The notes under the pieces were generated by a model, which searched no databases, was not told where the DNA came from, and worked only from the letters and a program-made list of their open reading frames with translations. Below are positions 8,485-17,842 of a DNA stretch of 64,000 bases, in pieces (within the stretch, counting starts at the first letter, position 1; each line of letters opens with the position of its first letter). A program made the position numbers and the translations under genes. Source of the stretch: Planctomycetota bacterium (GTDB lineage: Bacteria; Planctomycetota; UBA1135; GCA-002686595); the NCBI GenBank assembly GCA_026692665.1, contig JAPLOF010000023.1, positions 90,961 through 154,960 of the forward strand, written 5' to 3'.

Positions 8485-9453
8485 TCAGCTCGACGCGCGT
8501 TCGCCCACGAGGCGCGCCCGGACGACCGACGCGATCACGGCCAGGAGCAGGACGCCTCCGACCACGCTCAGAGCGACCGTGATCGAGATCTTGTACTGCT
8601 CCGGAAGCAGCATCTTCACGCCCACGAAGACGAGGATCAGGGACAGGCCGAACTTGAGGTAGTGGAGGTACTTCAGCAGCCCGCCCACGGCGAAGAACAG
8701 GCTGCGCAGGCCGAGGATCGCGAAGATGTTCGAGGTGTAGACGACGAACAGGTTCTGCGAGATCCCCAGGGCCGCGGGCACCGAGTCGAGGGCGAACAGC
8801 ACGTCCGTCGTCTCGACCACGAGCAGCGCCAGGAACAGCGGGGTCGCGACGTTCTTGTCGCCGATCCGTACGAAGAACTTCGAGCCGTGGAACTTGTCCG
8901 TGACGGGCAGGAACTTCTTCGCGAGGCGCAGGACGATGTTCCGGGACGGATCGAGCTCGGCATCCTCCTTCTGGAAGAACAGCTTGATGCCGGTGACGAC
9001 GAGGAGCCCGCCGAGGACCCAGATCATCCAGTGGAAGCGCTCAATGGCTCCGATGCCGACCCACAGGAACAGGGCGCGCATCACCATCGCGCCGAGGATG
9101 CCCCAGAACAGCACGCGGTGCTGGCTCTCCTCGGGGATCGCGAAGTACGTGAAGATCACCAGGAAGACGAAGATGTTGTCGACCGAGAGCGCGTACTCGG
9201 TCAGGTAGCACGTCAGGTACTCGAGCGAGGGCCGGTGCTCGGCCGAGCGCGCCGGATCGGCGAGGTACGCCGGGTCCACCCAGATGCGGATCGCCATCGC
9301 GAACGCGAGGCCGATCACGATCCAGATCCCGGTCCAGATCAGCGCCTCGCGCACGCTGACCACGTGCGCCTTCTTGTGGAAGACGCCCAGGTCCAGTGCC
9401 AGCATCACCAGCACGACCACGCCGAACACGGCCCACAGGATCCCGTTCTCCAA
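8485..9453 (-). CDS. TerC family integral membrane protein (Alx-like)
   Basis: A 322-residue protein with eight to nine hydrophobic segments. TerC/Alx hallmarks are present: LTEYALSVDNIFVFLVI, FAIPEESQHRVLFWGILGA, and the second acidic motif VVETTDVLFALDSVPAAL. Family members contribute to metal homeostasis, notably manganese export and tellurium resistance, by loading exported metalloproteins. The start is a TTG at 9453 supported by an SD-like GAGGA about nine nucleotides upstream. It lies 15 nt after the APC permease on the same strand, consistent with a two-gene operon. Confidence 0.88.
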   Translation of the reverse strand: MENGILWAVFGVVVLVMLALDLGVFHKKAHVVSVREALIWTGIWIVIGLAFAMAIRIWVDPAYLADPARSAEHRPSLEYLTCYLTEYALSVDNIFVFLVIFTYFAIPEESQHRVLFWGILGAMVMRALFLWVGIGAIERFHWMIWVLGGLLVVTGIKLFFQKEDAELDPSRNIVLRLAKKFLPVTDKFHGSKFFVRIGDKNVATPLFLALLVVETTDVLFALDSVPAALGISQNLFVVYTSNIFAILGLRSLFFAVGGLLKYLHYLKFGLSLILVFVGVKMLLPEQYKISITVALSVVGGVLLLAVIASVVRARLVGERASS

Positions 9454-9468
9454 ACCTGTCCGTCCTCG

Positions 9469-11457
9469 TCAGCCGTAGATCAGGAGGCGGACGCCCGGAG
9501 GCAGCCGCTTGGTGAGACCCGCGAGGACGTGTCCGCGCAGGAGGTGGTAGATCGCGCTGCGTTGCGTGGCGCCGATCATGATCGCGGTGACGCCCAGGTT
9601 CTCGGCCGCCCGGAGGATGCCCTCGACGGCGTTGTACGAGACGGTCCAGACGGGGATGAGGGTCATGCCCTCGCTTTCGGCCGCCTGCGCGGCGGCGCGC
9701 AGCGCCTCGACCCCCTCGGCCTTGGGACGCCAGGCCCAGTCGCGCACGAAGAGCCCCGTGCGTTCCTCGACGTACAGCGCGTAGAGCGTCTTCCCGCCGC
9801 GACCCTTCTCCCGGGCGATCGCCTCCGCGATCAGACCCGGATTCGCCGAGCGCATCGCGATCATGGTGCTGGACGGGTAGAGCTGCGCGATCGACTCGGC
9901 CTGGGTGAGACTCAAGATCTCGAGCTGCTCGATGTGCTCGAGGTCCTCTTCGGCGCGTTCGACGCGCCGTGGGAAGAGCTTCGCCAGCAGGGGCATGTGG
10001 TACAGCCAGTCGGCGAACCACTTGCGCCGCGTGCCGACCGCCATCAAGAGCCCGATGCCGACGAGCAACGACCCGAAGAGCGTGGCGTCGTGCTTGTAGA
10101 CGAGGTTCGTGACCCAGGCCACGACGACCATCGCCGTGGTCGCGAGGCCGATCCAGACCCGCAGACCGCGTTGCCCCTCGCGCCAGCGCAGGACGTCGAG
10201 GCCGGCGGAGCTCAGCACGAAGCAACCGAGCAGTCCGAAGGCGTACAGGTTGCCCAGGGTCTCCGTGTCGCCGTGCGCGAAGTAGATGATGATCGTCGGC
10301 ACGATCGTCGTGACGAGGATCGCGAGTTGGGGCGTGCCGAAGTAGCGGTTCCGATGGGCGATCGCGCTGGGCATGAAGCCGCGCTCGGCCAGCGCCAGGA
10401 ACACGTGGTATCCGCCGATGATGGCGGTGTTCGACGCGAACACGAGCAGGCTCGAGGCGGCGAGGACGACCCCCAACTTGATCAGGTCCCCCCCATACAG
10501 GGCGCCGATCTCGGAGATGAACCGCTCGTCGTGCGTCTGCTTCGTGACGACCGGGAGCAGCGCCACGGTCAGCAACGTCAGGATGGGCGCCGTGGCGACC
10601 ATGGTGATCACGACGTAGCGCATGCCGCGCTTCGCGGTCAGGGCGATCGGCAGGCGCATCGCCGGGCTGAGCTGGCTGATGCTCTCCAGCCCCGAGAATG
10701 CCAGCCAAGCGCCAGAGAAACCGACGAGGAATGCCGTGCCGGACACCTCGCGGAACTGCCCGAGGTTCGAGCGCACGGCGGCCCACTGCTCGGGCCCCAT
10801 GTGCCAGCCCACGACGGCGATGACCACGACGTCCACGATGAACGCGATGATCGCCATGACGAGCGCCAGCGCCGCGCTCTCGCGGATCCCGATCGTGTTG
10901 ACGATCGCCAGGAGGAGCAGCGTGGCGACGGACAGGCCGACGACGTGCTCGTCGAGCGACGGGAACACGCTGCCCAGGTAGTGGATCCCCGATACCGAGG
11001 AGATCGCCGACGTCAGGAAATAGTCGACGGAGATGAGGAGTCCGCCGATGCACCCGACGATCGGCGAGAACGCCTGCGTGGCCACGCTGACCACGCCCCC
11101 GCCGTCGGGATTGCGCCAGCAGATCTCGACGTACTTCGCCGCGAGGAACAGGAACCCGATCATCGCCGCGAACACGAACAGCGGCGCGGTGTCCCCCACC
11201 TGCTTGTAGAGGATCCCCGGCACGTAGTAGACGGACGTGCCGATGTCGCAGAAGACGACCGCCCACACGAGGAGCGGCGTGAGTTGGCGCAGGCTGCCCT
11301 CCGCGACAGGCGCGATCGGAGGCTTCACCGTGGGTGCGGTGGAACTCAAGCGGGGTGGCGCCTCGAGCCCGAGGATCGGCGACTCGACGGGCCCTGCACG
11401 GGCGGACGGGGGGACATGGCTGAAAGCGGGAACGATAGCATCCGGCGTGTCCGGCAC
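9469..11457 (-). CDS. APC superfamily amino acid permease with C-terminal universal stress domain
   Basis: A 662-residue protein. About twelve transmembrane helices span residues 60-490, starting with VWAVVFCDIGTSVYYVPGIL, the first-helix unwound region typical of APC permeases. After the membrane part comes a linker (RRVERAEEDLEHIEQ), then two alpha/beta segments. The last one, MIGATQRSAIYHLLRGHVLA followed by GVRLLIYG, matches the nucleotide-binding signature of UspA-type domains. Such fusions are thought to couple transport to energy or stress status. The ATG at 11457 gives a Pro-rich N-terminus of about 50 residues; a GTG at 11328 is a shorter alternative. Substrate unknown. Confidence 0.85.
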   Translation of the reverse strand: MPDTPDAIVPAFSHVPPSARAGPVESPILGLEAPPRLSSTAPTVKPPIAPVAEGSLRQLTPLLVWAVVFCDIGTSVYYVPGILYKQVGDTAPLFVFAAMIGFLFLAAKYVEICWRNPDGGGVVSVATQAFSPIVGCIGGLLISVDYFLTSAISSVSGIHYLGSVFPSLDEHVVGLSVATLLLLAIVNTIGIRESAALALVMAIIAFIVDVVVIAVVGWHMGPEQWAAVRSNLGQFREVSGTAFLVGFSGAWLAFSGLESISQLSPAMRLPIALTAKRGMRYVVITMVATAPILTLLTVALLPVVTKQTHDERFISEIGALYGGDLIKLGVVLAASSLLVFASNTAIIGGYHVFLALAERGFMPSAIAHRNRYFGTPQLAILVTTIVPTIIIYFAHGDTETLGNLYAFGLLGCFVLSSAGLDVLRWREGQRGLRVWIGLATTAMVVVAWVTNLVYKHDATLFGSLLVGIGLLMAVGTRRKWFADWLYHMPLLAKLFPRRVERAEEDLEHIEQLEILSLTQAESIAQLYPSSTMIAMRSANPGLIAEAIAREKGRGGKTLYALYVEERTGLFVRDWAWRPKAEGVEALRAAAQAAESEGMTLIPVWTVSYNAVEGILRAAENLGVTAIMIGATQRSAIYHLLRGHVLAGLTKRLPPGVRLLIYG

Positions 11458-11469
11458 GGATGCCGTGGC

Positions 11470-11546
11470 TGGTGGGCCCCGCAGGACTCGAACCTGCGAC
11501 CGAGCGATTATGAGTCGCCTGCTCTAACCGACTGAGCTAGGGGCCC
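11470..11546 (-). tRNA. tRNA with CAT anticodon (elongator Met or Ile2), CCA encoded
   Basis: A complete cloverleaf reads on the minus strand: 7-bp acceptor GGGCCCC/GGGGCCC, D-arm GCTCAGTCGGTTAGAGC, anticodon stem GGCGA/TCGCT-type with loop CTCATAA (anticodon complement at 11510-11512), T-arm GCAGG TTCGAGT CCTGC, discriminator A and an encoded CCA. A GGGCCC acceptor with CTCATAA loop occurs in both elongator tRNA-Met and lysidine-modified tRNA-Ile2, so sequence alone does not separate them. A TAGGAT -10-like box lies at 11557-11562. The gene stands alone between two divergent genes. Confidence 0.93.
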
Positions 11547-11556
11547 GACCGGGCGA

Positions 11557-11562
11557 ATCCTA
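11557..11562 (-). promoter_or_regulatory. -10-like TAGGAT upstream of the tRNA
   Basis: On the minus strand TAGGAT ends 10 nt before the mature tRNA 5' end, the spacing expected for a short tRNA leader. No clear -35 is visible. Confidence 0.45.
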
Positions 11563-11632
11563 GCAGCACCCGCCCGCCGACCACGCCCCGGCGGACCGCG
11601 CGGGGCAGGAGGGGCCTCTTCGACGCTCCGGC

Positions 11633-11638
11633 TAGACT
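11633..11638 (+). promoter_or_regulatory. -10-like TAGACT upstream of the M14 peptidase gene
   Basis: TAGACT matches the hexamer seen before several other genes in this window. It is 28 nt from the ATG at 11667, which leaves a short leader of roughly 20 nt. No -35 is evident. Confidence 0.35.
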
Positions 11639-11666
11639 GCGCGGAGTCCCCCCGAGCCCCCCGCGC

Positions 11667-14579
11667 ATGCCCCCGAAGACCCTCGCGTCGATCCCCTTCG
11701 CTCTCCTCGCCGCCTGTTCGACGACCTCGCACACGGACGTCGCCGCCGCAGCGCGGCTCGCACCCGCGCCGGTCAGGTTCGAGGAACCCGCTCGTCTCGC
11801 GCCGGCTCCCGAGCCCCCTCCCGAGCGGGCGGGCATCGCCTTCGGCGACTCCCGTGCTGCGTCGAGCCTGCCGGCCTTCTTCCCCGCCAGCACGTACGAC
11901 GCGCGCGTTCCAGTTCCCGACACGCTCCTGCGCCAGCCGCTGGGCACCTTCACGGCGCACCACGGCGAAGTGCTCGCGGCGTTGCGCGCCATCGACGCAG
12001 CCAGCGACCGCGTCCGGATCGCGCCGTTCGGGCGCACGCACGAAGGGCGCGAGCTCGTGCAGGTCGTGATCGCGAGCCCGGAGAACATGGCGCGCCTCGA
12101 CGACATCCGTGCGCGCATCGCGAAGCTCGCTGATCCGCGCGGCGTGGACGCGGGCGAATTGGACCGGATCGTGCGCGAGACGCCGGCGATCGCGTGGCTC
12201 GCCTACAGCATCCACGGGGACGAGACGTCGGGCACCGATGCGTCGGTCGCGGTCGCCTACCACCTCGCCGCGGGAACCAGCGCGGACGTCGCGGCGATCC
12301 TGCGCGACGTCGTGGTCGTGATCGATCCGTGCCAGAACCCCGACGGGCGCGAGCGCGTCCTGGCCATGTTCGAGCAGGGCAGCGGCTACCAGCCCGACCT
12401 CGACACGGCCAGCATGCGGCGTGGTCGGTGGCCGTACGGACGCGAGAACCACTACCTGTTCGACATGAACCGCGACTGGATGTGGGGCACGCAGCCCGAG
12501 ACTCGCGCGCGCTGGAAGGCCATCACGTCGTGGCACCCGCAGCTGCTCGTGGACGCGCACGAGATGGGCTCGAGCGACACGTTCCTCTTCTATCCGGCGA
12601 CGGATCCGTTCACGCCGTACTTCCCGAAGTTCACGCGCACCTGGTGGCAGCGCTACGGCGACGACCAGGCCGCGGCGTTCGACGCCCACGGCTGGAGCTA
12701 CTACACGCGCGAGTGGGCCGATTCGTGGTATCCGGGCTATACCGATGCGTGGGCCACGTTCCAGGGCGCCTGCGGGATCCTCTACGAGCAGGCGCGCTAC
12801 GCCGGCGGGTCGGTGCTGCGGCGATCGGGCGAGGTCGCGACCTACAGGGAAGCCGTGCAACGCCAGGCGGTCGGCAGCATCTCGAATCTCACGACGCTGG
12901 CGAAGAACCGCGAGGCGGTGCTGCGCGACTACGTGGCCGAGAAGCAGCGCAACGTCGCCGCGGACACGGAGGGCAACGACCGCGTCTTCGTGATCGCGCG
13001 CGGTCGCGAAGCGGCGCGCGAGGAGCACCTCGTGGACTCGTTGATGGAGCAGGGCGTCGAGGTCTACCTCAACGACGCGGCGTTCCAGGTCACGGACGCC
13101 GAGGGCGTGCGCGGCGTGACGGTGGCGCGCGAGGTCCCCGCGAACTCGTTCGTCATCCCGGCTCGCCAGCCGCTGGCTCCGCTGGTGAAGGCCGCGCTGG
13201 CATTCGACCCGCGCTACGACCAGGCATCGCTGGAGCGCGAGCGCAAGGAGCTCGAGCGCAAGGGCCGGTCGAAGGCGTACGACGTCACGGGTTGGTCGCC
13301 GGCGCACGCGTACGACCTGGATGCGTTGTGGTGCGCGGCGCCCGGGGTCAAGCTGCGCCCCTTCCGGGATCTCGACCGGACGGTTCGCGCCGAGGGCATC
13401 GCGGTCCTGCCGGGTGACGCCGGGCCGGTGTACGGATGGATCGTCGACGGCGCCGCGGATGCGTCCGTCGCGTTCGCGGCGCGTGCGCTTGAGGCCGGCC
13501 TCGCCGTCCAGGTCTCCGATGAGCCGTTCCGCGCTGCCGGCCGGAGTTTCCCGAGCGGCTCGCTGCTCGTGCGCCGCGTCGAAAATGGTGCGGACGTCCG
13601 CGAGCGCGTGGAGCGGGCCGCGCGCGAGGCCCACGTCGCCGTCGTGCCGGCCACGTCGGCCCGCAGTCGGGACGACGGCCCCGACCTGGGCGGCCAGCAC
13701 TTCGACCTCCTCGAGCGGCCGCGAGTCGCCATGCTCTCGAACGCGCCCGTTTCGTCCGACTCGTTCGGCCACGCGTGGCACGCGCTGGACGTCCTGTACG
13801 GCGTGCCGGTGTCGTTGCTCGACGCACAGGGCTTCGGCTTCGCGGATCTGCGCCGCTACAACGTCCTCGTCGTGCCCGACGGAGGCGGGTCCGTCCTGCG
13901 CGAGCACCTCGAGGACCTGCGCACGTGGGTTCGGGCTGGTGGAACCCTGATCGCTCTGGGCGGGGACGCCGCGAGCGCGCTCGCCGACAAGGAGTCCGGA
14001 CTCTCGGCGGTGCGTCGTCGGTCCGACGTGCTCGACGACCTCGGCCCCTACCGCCGCGCCGTGCAGCGCGAACGCGAAGCCGGCAAGACGGCGATCGACC
14101 TCGAGGCCCTGTGGGAAGGCAAGCCCCTGAAGGCGGCCGAAGCCCCGAAGGAGGAACCCAAGGAACTGAAGGGCGACGAAGCCAAGGAGCGCGACCGCTG
14201 GGCGACGACCTTCTCGCCGCAAGGCGCGATTCTGCGCGGCGAGGTGAACACCGACCTGTGGATCACCGCCGGCTGCCGTGGGGAGTTGCCGGTGTTCTTC
14301 GACGGGAGCGGAGTGCTGCTCTCACAGCCCCCCACCCGCACGGCTGTGCGCCTCGCGGCGAGCGAACGACTGCGCCTGTCGGGATTGCTCTGGCCCGAAG
14401 CCCGTGAGCGCATCGCCGACTCCGCGTGGCTGACCGTCGAGCGACAGGGCGCCGGACAGGTGATCCTGTTCGCCGCGTCCCCGGTGTTCCGCGGCTGGTT
14501 CCGCGGGACGGCGCGCCTGTTCGCGAACGCGGTCGTCTACGGCCCGGGGCTCGGCGCGAGCCCGCCGGCTCCGCGCTGA
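11667..14579 (+). CDS. M14 family zinc carboxypeptidase, lipoprotein, with long C-terminal extension
   Basis: A 970-residue protein. The N-terminus IPFALLAACSTTSH has a good lipobox (LAAC), so it is probably membrane-tethered outside the cytoplasm. The peptidase domain (about residues 90-400) carries the HxxE zinc pair in SIHGDETSG (H183, E186) and a third ligand in DAHEMGSS (H298). LYEQARYAGG is a candidate region for the catalytic Glu. Beyond residue 420 there are additional alpha/beta segments, including a glutamine-amidotransferase-like fold near YNVLVVPDGGGS. It probably trims peptides. A TAGACT hexamer precedes the gene, and a 101-nt hairpin sits just downstream. A paralogue is encoded at 31931-34426. 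Confidence 0.85.
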   Translation: MPPKTLASIPFALLAACSTTSHTDVAAAARLAPAPVRFEEPARLAPAPEPPPERAGIAFGDSRAASSLPAFFPASTYDARVPVPDTLLRQPLGTFTAHHGEVLAALRAIDAASDRVRIAPFGRTHEGRELVQVVIASPENMARLDDIRARIAKLADPRGVDAGELDRIVRETPAIAWLAYSIHGDETSGTDASVAVAYHLAAGTSADVAAILRDVVVVIDPCQNPDGRERVLAMFEQGSGYQPDLDTASMRRGRWPYGRENHYLFDMNRDWMWGTQPETRARWKAITSWHPQLLVDAHEMGSSDTFLFYPATDPFTPYFPKFTRTWWQRYGDDQAAAFDAHGWSYYTREWADSWYPGYTDAWATFQGACGILYEQARYAGGSVLRRSGEVATYREAVQRQAVGSISNLTTLAKNREAVLRDYVAEKQRNVAADTEGNDRVFVIARGREAAREEHLVDSLMEQGVEVYLNDAAFQVTDAEGVRGVTVAREVPANSFVIPARQPLAPLVKAALAFDPRYDQASLERERKELERKGRSKAYDVTGWSPAHAYDLDALWCAAPGVKLRPFRDLDRTVRAEGIAVLPGDAGPVYGWIVDGAADASVAFAARALEAGLAVQVSDEPFRAAGRSFPSGSLLVRRVENGADVRERVERAAREAHVAVVPATSARSRDDGPDLGGQHFDLLERPRVAMLSNAPVSSDSFGHAWHALDVLYGVPVSLLDAQGFGFADLRRYNVLVVPDGGGSVLREHLEDLRTWVRAGGTLIALGGDAASALADKESGLSAVRRRSDVLDDLGPYRRAVQREREAGKTAIDLEALWEGKPLKAAEAPKEEPKELKGDEAKERDRWATTFSPQGAILRGEVNTDLWITAGCRGELPVFFDGSGVLLSQPPTRTAVRLAASERLRLSGLLWPEARERIADSAWLTVERQGAGQVILFAASPVFRGWFRGTARLFANAVVYGPGLGASPPAPR

Positions 14580-14588
14580 GATCGTCGG

Positions 14589-14689
14589 CGGTAGGTACGG
14601 AGCCAGGCACAACTCCGCCGCTTTCGATCCGGCCCGCGCTGCGCGGGCGGATCGAAAGCGGCGGAGTTGTGCTGGCTCCGTACCTACCG
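14589..14689. repeat. Near-perfect 101-nt palindrome between convergent genes
   Basis: The left arm starts GGTAGGTACGGAGCCAGGCA and continues to GATCC. The right arm is its reverse complement with a single-base bulge (one G fewer in the CCAGGCAC region). The loop itself folds as gcccgcgc/gcgcgggc. The arm carries AGCCAGGCAC, the core shared with the palindromes at 31.8, 37.8 and 64 kb. It lies between stops at 14579 and 14700, so it can serve as a bidirectional terminator and also fits a REP-type element. Confidence 0.85.
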
Positions 14690-14699
14690 ACGCGACCGA

Positions 14700-17600
14700 T
14701 CAGCCCGCCGGCTGCTCGTCGCCCTTCTTGCCCTTGAAGAAGTTCGCGAAGGGATTGTGCGCGGGCTTGTTGCCCGGCTTCAGCTCGGTGAGGCGTGCCA
14801 TGTCGTCGCGGTCGGCCATGTCGGCCGTGTCGACGCGCTTGCCGTCGGGCTTGCGACCGCCGCCGCCAAAGCTGCTGCCGCCGCCACCGCCGCCCCCACG
14901 ACCGCCGCCGCCGCCACCGGCACCACCGCGGCCACCACCACCACCGCGACCGCCGGAGCGGCCGCCGATGCCGTCGCGACGCGTCGTCGCGGCGCGCACG
15001 GGCAGAGCGGGCTTCTGATCCTGGCGCGGACCGCGATCGTCGCGGCCGCGTCCGCCGCGACGCGGACGTTCGCCGCCGCCGCCTTCACCGCCGCTCTCGC
15101 CTTCCTGGCGCGGCGGACGTTCGGCGCGCTGCGGACGTTCGGGCGGCGGCACGTTCTTGAGCGAGATCGCGAGACGCGCGCCGCCGACCTCGACGATCCG
15201 CGCACGCACGACCTGGCCGATGGAGAGCACCTCGCGCGCATCGCGGACGTAGCGGTCCCAGACCTCGCTGACGTGCACCATCGCGTCGTTCGGGAGGCCG
15301 ATGTCCACGAACGCGCCGAAGCTGGCCACGTTCGTCACGACGCCCTCGACGACGCGGTCCTTCGTGATGCGCACCGGGTCCGTCTCCGGATCGAGGAGCG
15401 CGGGTCCCCACTGCCGCCAGCGCGGATCGCGGCCGGGGAAGGCCAGTTCGCGCATCAGGTCGCGCCACGTGCCCTCGTCGACGTCGAACTCGTTGCGCCG
15501 CAGGCCGCGCAACGCGCCCGGACGGCCCAGGCCGTTCTCGACCGTCGAGCCCGCCGCCTCGAGCAGCTTGCGCGCCAGCGGATACTGCTCCGGGTGGAGG
15601 TTCGTGTTGTCGAGCGGTTCGGTGCCGTCGTGCACGCGCAGGAACCCCGCGACGCTGGTCCACTGCGCCTCGGTGAGCAGGCCCTCTTGACGCAGTTCCT
15701 CGCGCGACGTGAACGGGCGCTCCAGACGGCGCGCGACGACCTTCTCGGCCGTGGCGCGGTCGAGACCGGGCAGGTGCATCAGGAACGAGAGCGTCGCGCG
15801 GTTCAGGTCGGCGCCGGCGAGCGCCGTGCTCGACTCGATCGCCTCGGTCAGTGCGCGCTTCACGTTCGCCTTGCTGACGAGCCCTTGCTCCCAGCCCAGC
15901 CCGAGGTGACGCGGATCCACCTTCAGGAACTCGTTCATCGGGTCCTGGAGGCGCCGCGCGAGGCTCGTCGCGATGCGCGCGGGAATCGACGCTTCGGAGA
16001 GCTCCCGTCGCGCCCAGTCGGAACCGGCGTAGGTCGAGAGTCCGGCCTCGTTGACCTCGATCACGGAGACCGGGATCCCGGCGGCCTTCAGGGCCGCGCG
16101 CAGCTTGAGTGCGGCGGACCGACCCGGCTTGCTGTTCGCGACCGCGACGAAGCGGATGCTGTGCGGCGCGAGGACGGCCGTGAGCTCGGCGCCGAGCTGC
16201 TCGGGCGTCTTCACGCGCGTGATCTGCGGCGTGGGCGCCGCGACCGGAGCCGCGACGGGCTCGGCGACCGGCTCCGCGGTCCCTTCGGCGGTCGCTTCCG
16301 CGGCCGGCGCCGGGGTCGGGGCGGGAGCGGGTGCCGGTGCAGGTGCCGCAGCGGTCCGCTCCGTGAGCTCGATCCGCGTCTCCGGCCCGAGCGGCGCGCC
16401 GTTCTCGTCGACGGCGACGATCGTCCAGTCACCGCGCGCGCTGATGTCGCAACCCGCGACGGACGCTCCGGGGAGCACGGACGTGAAGAGCACCTGACGC
16501 AGGTGCTGGGTCAGGAAACGCAGCGCCTCGTGATCGGCGCGCTCCTTGATCTCGAGCCGCACGTCCTGCTCGACGATCGGCAGGAGGCGATGCTGGAGAG
16601 CCTGCAGGCAGACCTCGTCGAGAAGGTCGCGCCACGCGGGATTCAGGTGACGGCCGAGCGCGTTGCGCACCTTCCCCACCGCGACCTTCGGATCGAGCGT
16701 CAGGATCGCGTTCACGCCGCGCTCCTTCTGCGCCTGGCGGATCGCGAGCAACCGGTGCCCCTGGAGCTGACGCAGCGGTTGGCGGATCTTGAGCAGCGAC
16801 TTGTAGCGCCCCGCGCGCGATTCGTCGCCGGCGGGACGGACGGACAGCACGCCGTGCTTGCGCAGGAGATTGCGGACGACGCCGCGCAGACGCGCGTTCC
16901 GGCCCAGGCGATCGGACAGGATGCGCAGCGCGCCGTTCAGCGCCTCCGCTTCGGTGTGGATGCCCTTGTCCGGGCGCACGAAGTCGGCGCACACGCGCGC
17001 CAAGGCCGCGTTCATCGCCGTGCGCACGTCGATGTGCGTGTGCGTCGTGGGAGCGGGAGCGGCTTCGAGAGTCGGCGCGGCGACGGGGACGTCCTCGTCG
17101 TGATCCTCGACGGCGATCGCGGAAGCCTCGACCTCGGCGGAGACCGCATCCGCGGCCTCGGCGTGCGCGGCCGCGTCGACGGGCGCGTGCTCCTGGGACT
17201 CGCTCGGGGAATCGGCGGCGGAGTCGTGCGCCGCGGAATTCGCCGGCTCGGCGTCCTCGTCGGATTCCTTCTCCTCGTGCTCGGGCGCCCGCTCCGTCTT
17301 CGGGATCGGCGCAACGAGCAGGTCGGCCAGCGGCGCGAGGCCGCGGTCGATCGCGAGCTGCACCTCGGGCTCGGGCCGGCGGTGCGGCACGAACAGGTCC
17401 TCGAGCTCGAAGCGGTCCATGCAGCCGCGGATCTCGTCGAGATCGCGCGGGGAGACGTTGGGCTCCTTCTCGAGCAGGCGCAGGATCGTCCCGCGGCGGC
17501 GGTCGAGTTCCTCGAGCTCCACGCGCTGGCGCTGCAGGCGCCGCAGACCGTGCTCGCCGATCGCTCCGATCTCGGCACGGCGGAAGCGGCCGACGAACGG

Positions 17601-17702
17601 GGCCGAAAGCCCGGCGTCGAGCATCTCGAGGGCGCGCTGCACCATCTCGGGGGACGTCGAGAACTCGACGGACAAGGTGTGCAGGATCGGAGGGACAGTC
17701 AC
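14700..17702 (-). CDS. tex: Tex-like (YhgF family) S1 RNA-binding protein with large low-complexity insertions
   Basis: A 1000-residue protein starting at GTG 17702. Tex architecture is recognisable: N-terminal helical Tex domain (RRAEIGAIGEHGLRRLQRQ), a YqgF/RNase H-like core (VAVANSKPGRSAALKLRAAL, then EVNEAGLSTYAGSDWARREL), a helix-hairpin-helix region (SFLMHLPGLDRATAEKVVARR), and an S1 domain at about residues 780-855 (GVVTNVASFGAFVDIGLPND). Unusual features are an acidic Glu/Ala-rich insert near residues 135-225, an Ala/Pro repeat inside the YqgF region, and a Gly/Arg-rich tail of about 90 residues. Typical Tex is near 770 residues. It probably acts in RNA binding or transcription. Confidence 0.82.
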   Translation of the reverse strand: MTVPPILHTLSVEFSTSPEMVQRALEMLDAGLSAPFVGRFRRAEIGAIGEHGLRRLQRQRVELEELDRRRGTILRLLEKEPNVSPRDLDEIRGCMDRFELEDLFVPHRRPEPEVQLAIDRGLAPLADLLVAPIPKTERAPEHEEKESDEDAEPANSAAHDSAADSPSESQEHAPVDAAAHAEAADAVSAEVEASAIAVEDHDEDVPVAAPTLEAAPAPTTHTHIDVRTAMNAALARVCADFVRPDKGIHTEAEALNGALRILSDRLGRNARLRGVVRNLLRKHGVLSVRPAGDESRAGRYKSLLKIRQPLRQLQGHRLLAIRQAQKERGVNAILTLDPKVAVGKVRNALGRHLNPAWRDLLDEVCLQALQHRLLPIVEQDVRLEIKERADHEALRFLTQHLRQVLFTSVLPGASVAGCDISARGDWTIVAVDENGAPLGPETRIELTERTAAAPAPAPAPAPTPAPAAEATAEGTAEPVAEPVAAPVAAPTPQITRVKTPEQLGAELTAVLAPHSIRFVAVANSKPGRSAALKLRAALKAAGIPVSVIEVNEAGLSTYAGSDWARRELSEASIPARIATSLARRLQDPMNEFLKVDPRHLGLGWEQGLVSKANVKRALTEAIESSTALAGADLNRATLSFLMHLPGLDRATAEKVVARRLERPFTSREELRQEGLLTEAQWTSVAGFLRVHDGTEPLDNTNLHPEQYPLARKLLEAAGSTVENGLGRPGALRGLRRNEFDVDEGTWRDLMRELAFPGRDPRWRQWGPALLDPETDPVRITKDRVVEGVVTNVASFGAFVDIGLPNDAMVHVSEVWDRYVRDAREVLSIGQVVRARIVEVGGARLAISLKNVPPPERPQRAERPPRQEGESGGEGGGGERPRRGGRGRDDRGPRQDQKPALPVRAATTRRDGIGGRSGGRGGGGGRGGAGGGGGGRGGGGGGGSSFGGGGRKPDGKRVDTADMADRDDMARLTELKPGNKPAHNPFANFFKGKKGDEQPAG

Positions 17703-17842
17703 GGTTTCCGCCTCGAATGCGGACGAAGGGACGGAGCGCGCACGAGCTCAGGGGCCCGCGCGGCGGGGAATGGGGGCCGGGAATGGTATCCGCGGATCCG
17801 GGTCGCTGCCTACGGCGGCGGGAAAGCCCGTCCCGGGGGCCT

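Noticed and set aside
8662..11535. 957-codon plus-strand open frame opposite terC and the APC permease
   Set aside because: Composition is dominated by Arg, Glu, Asp and His repeats from reading antisense to membrane proteins.
11470..11546. tRNA as an integration site for a genomic island
   Set aside because: No integrase and no direct repeat of the tRNA 3' end in the window.
14840..15120. Repetitive GC-rich stretch as CRISPR or tandem DNA repeat
   Set aside because: It is the Gly/Arg-coding tail of the Tex protein with codon-level variation, no spacers.
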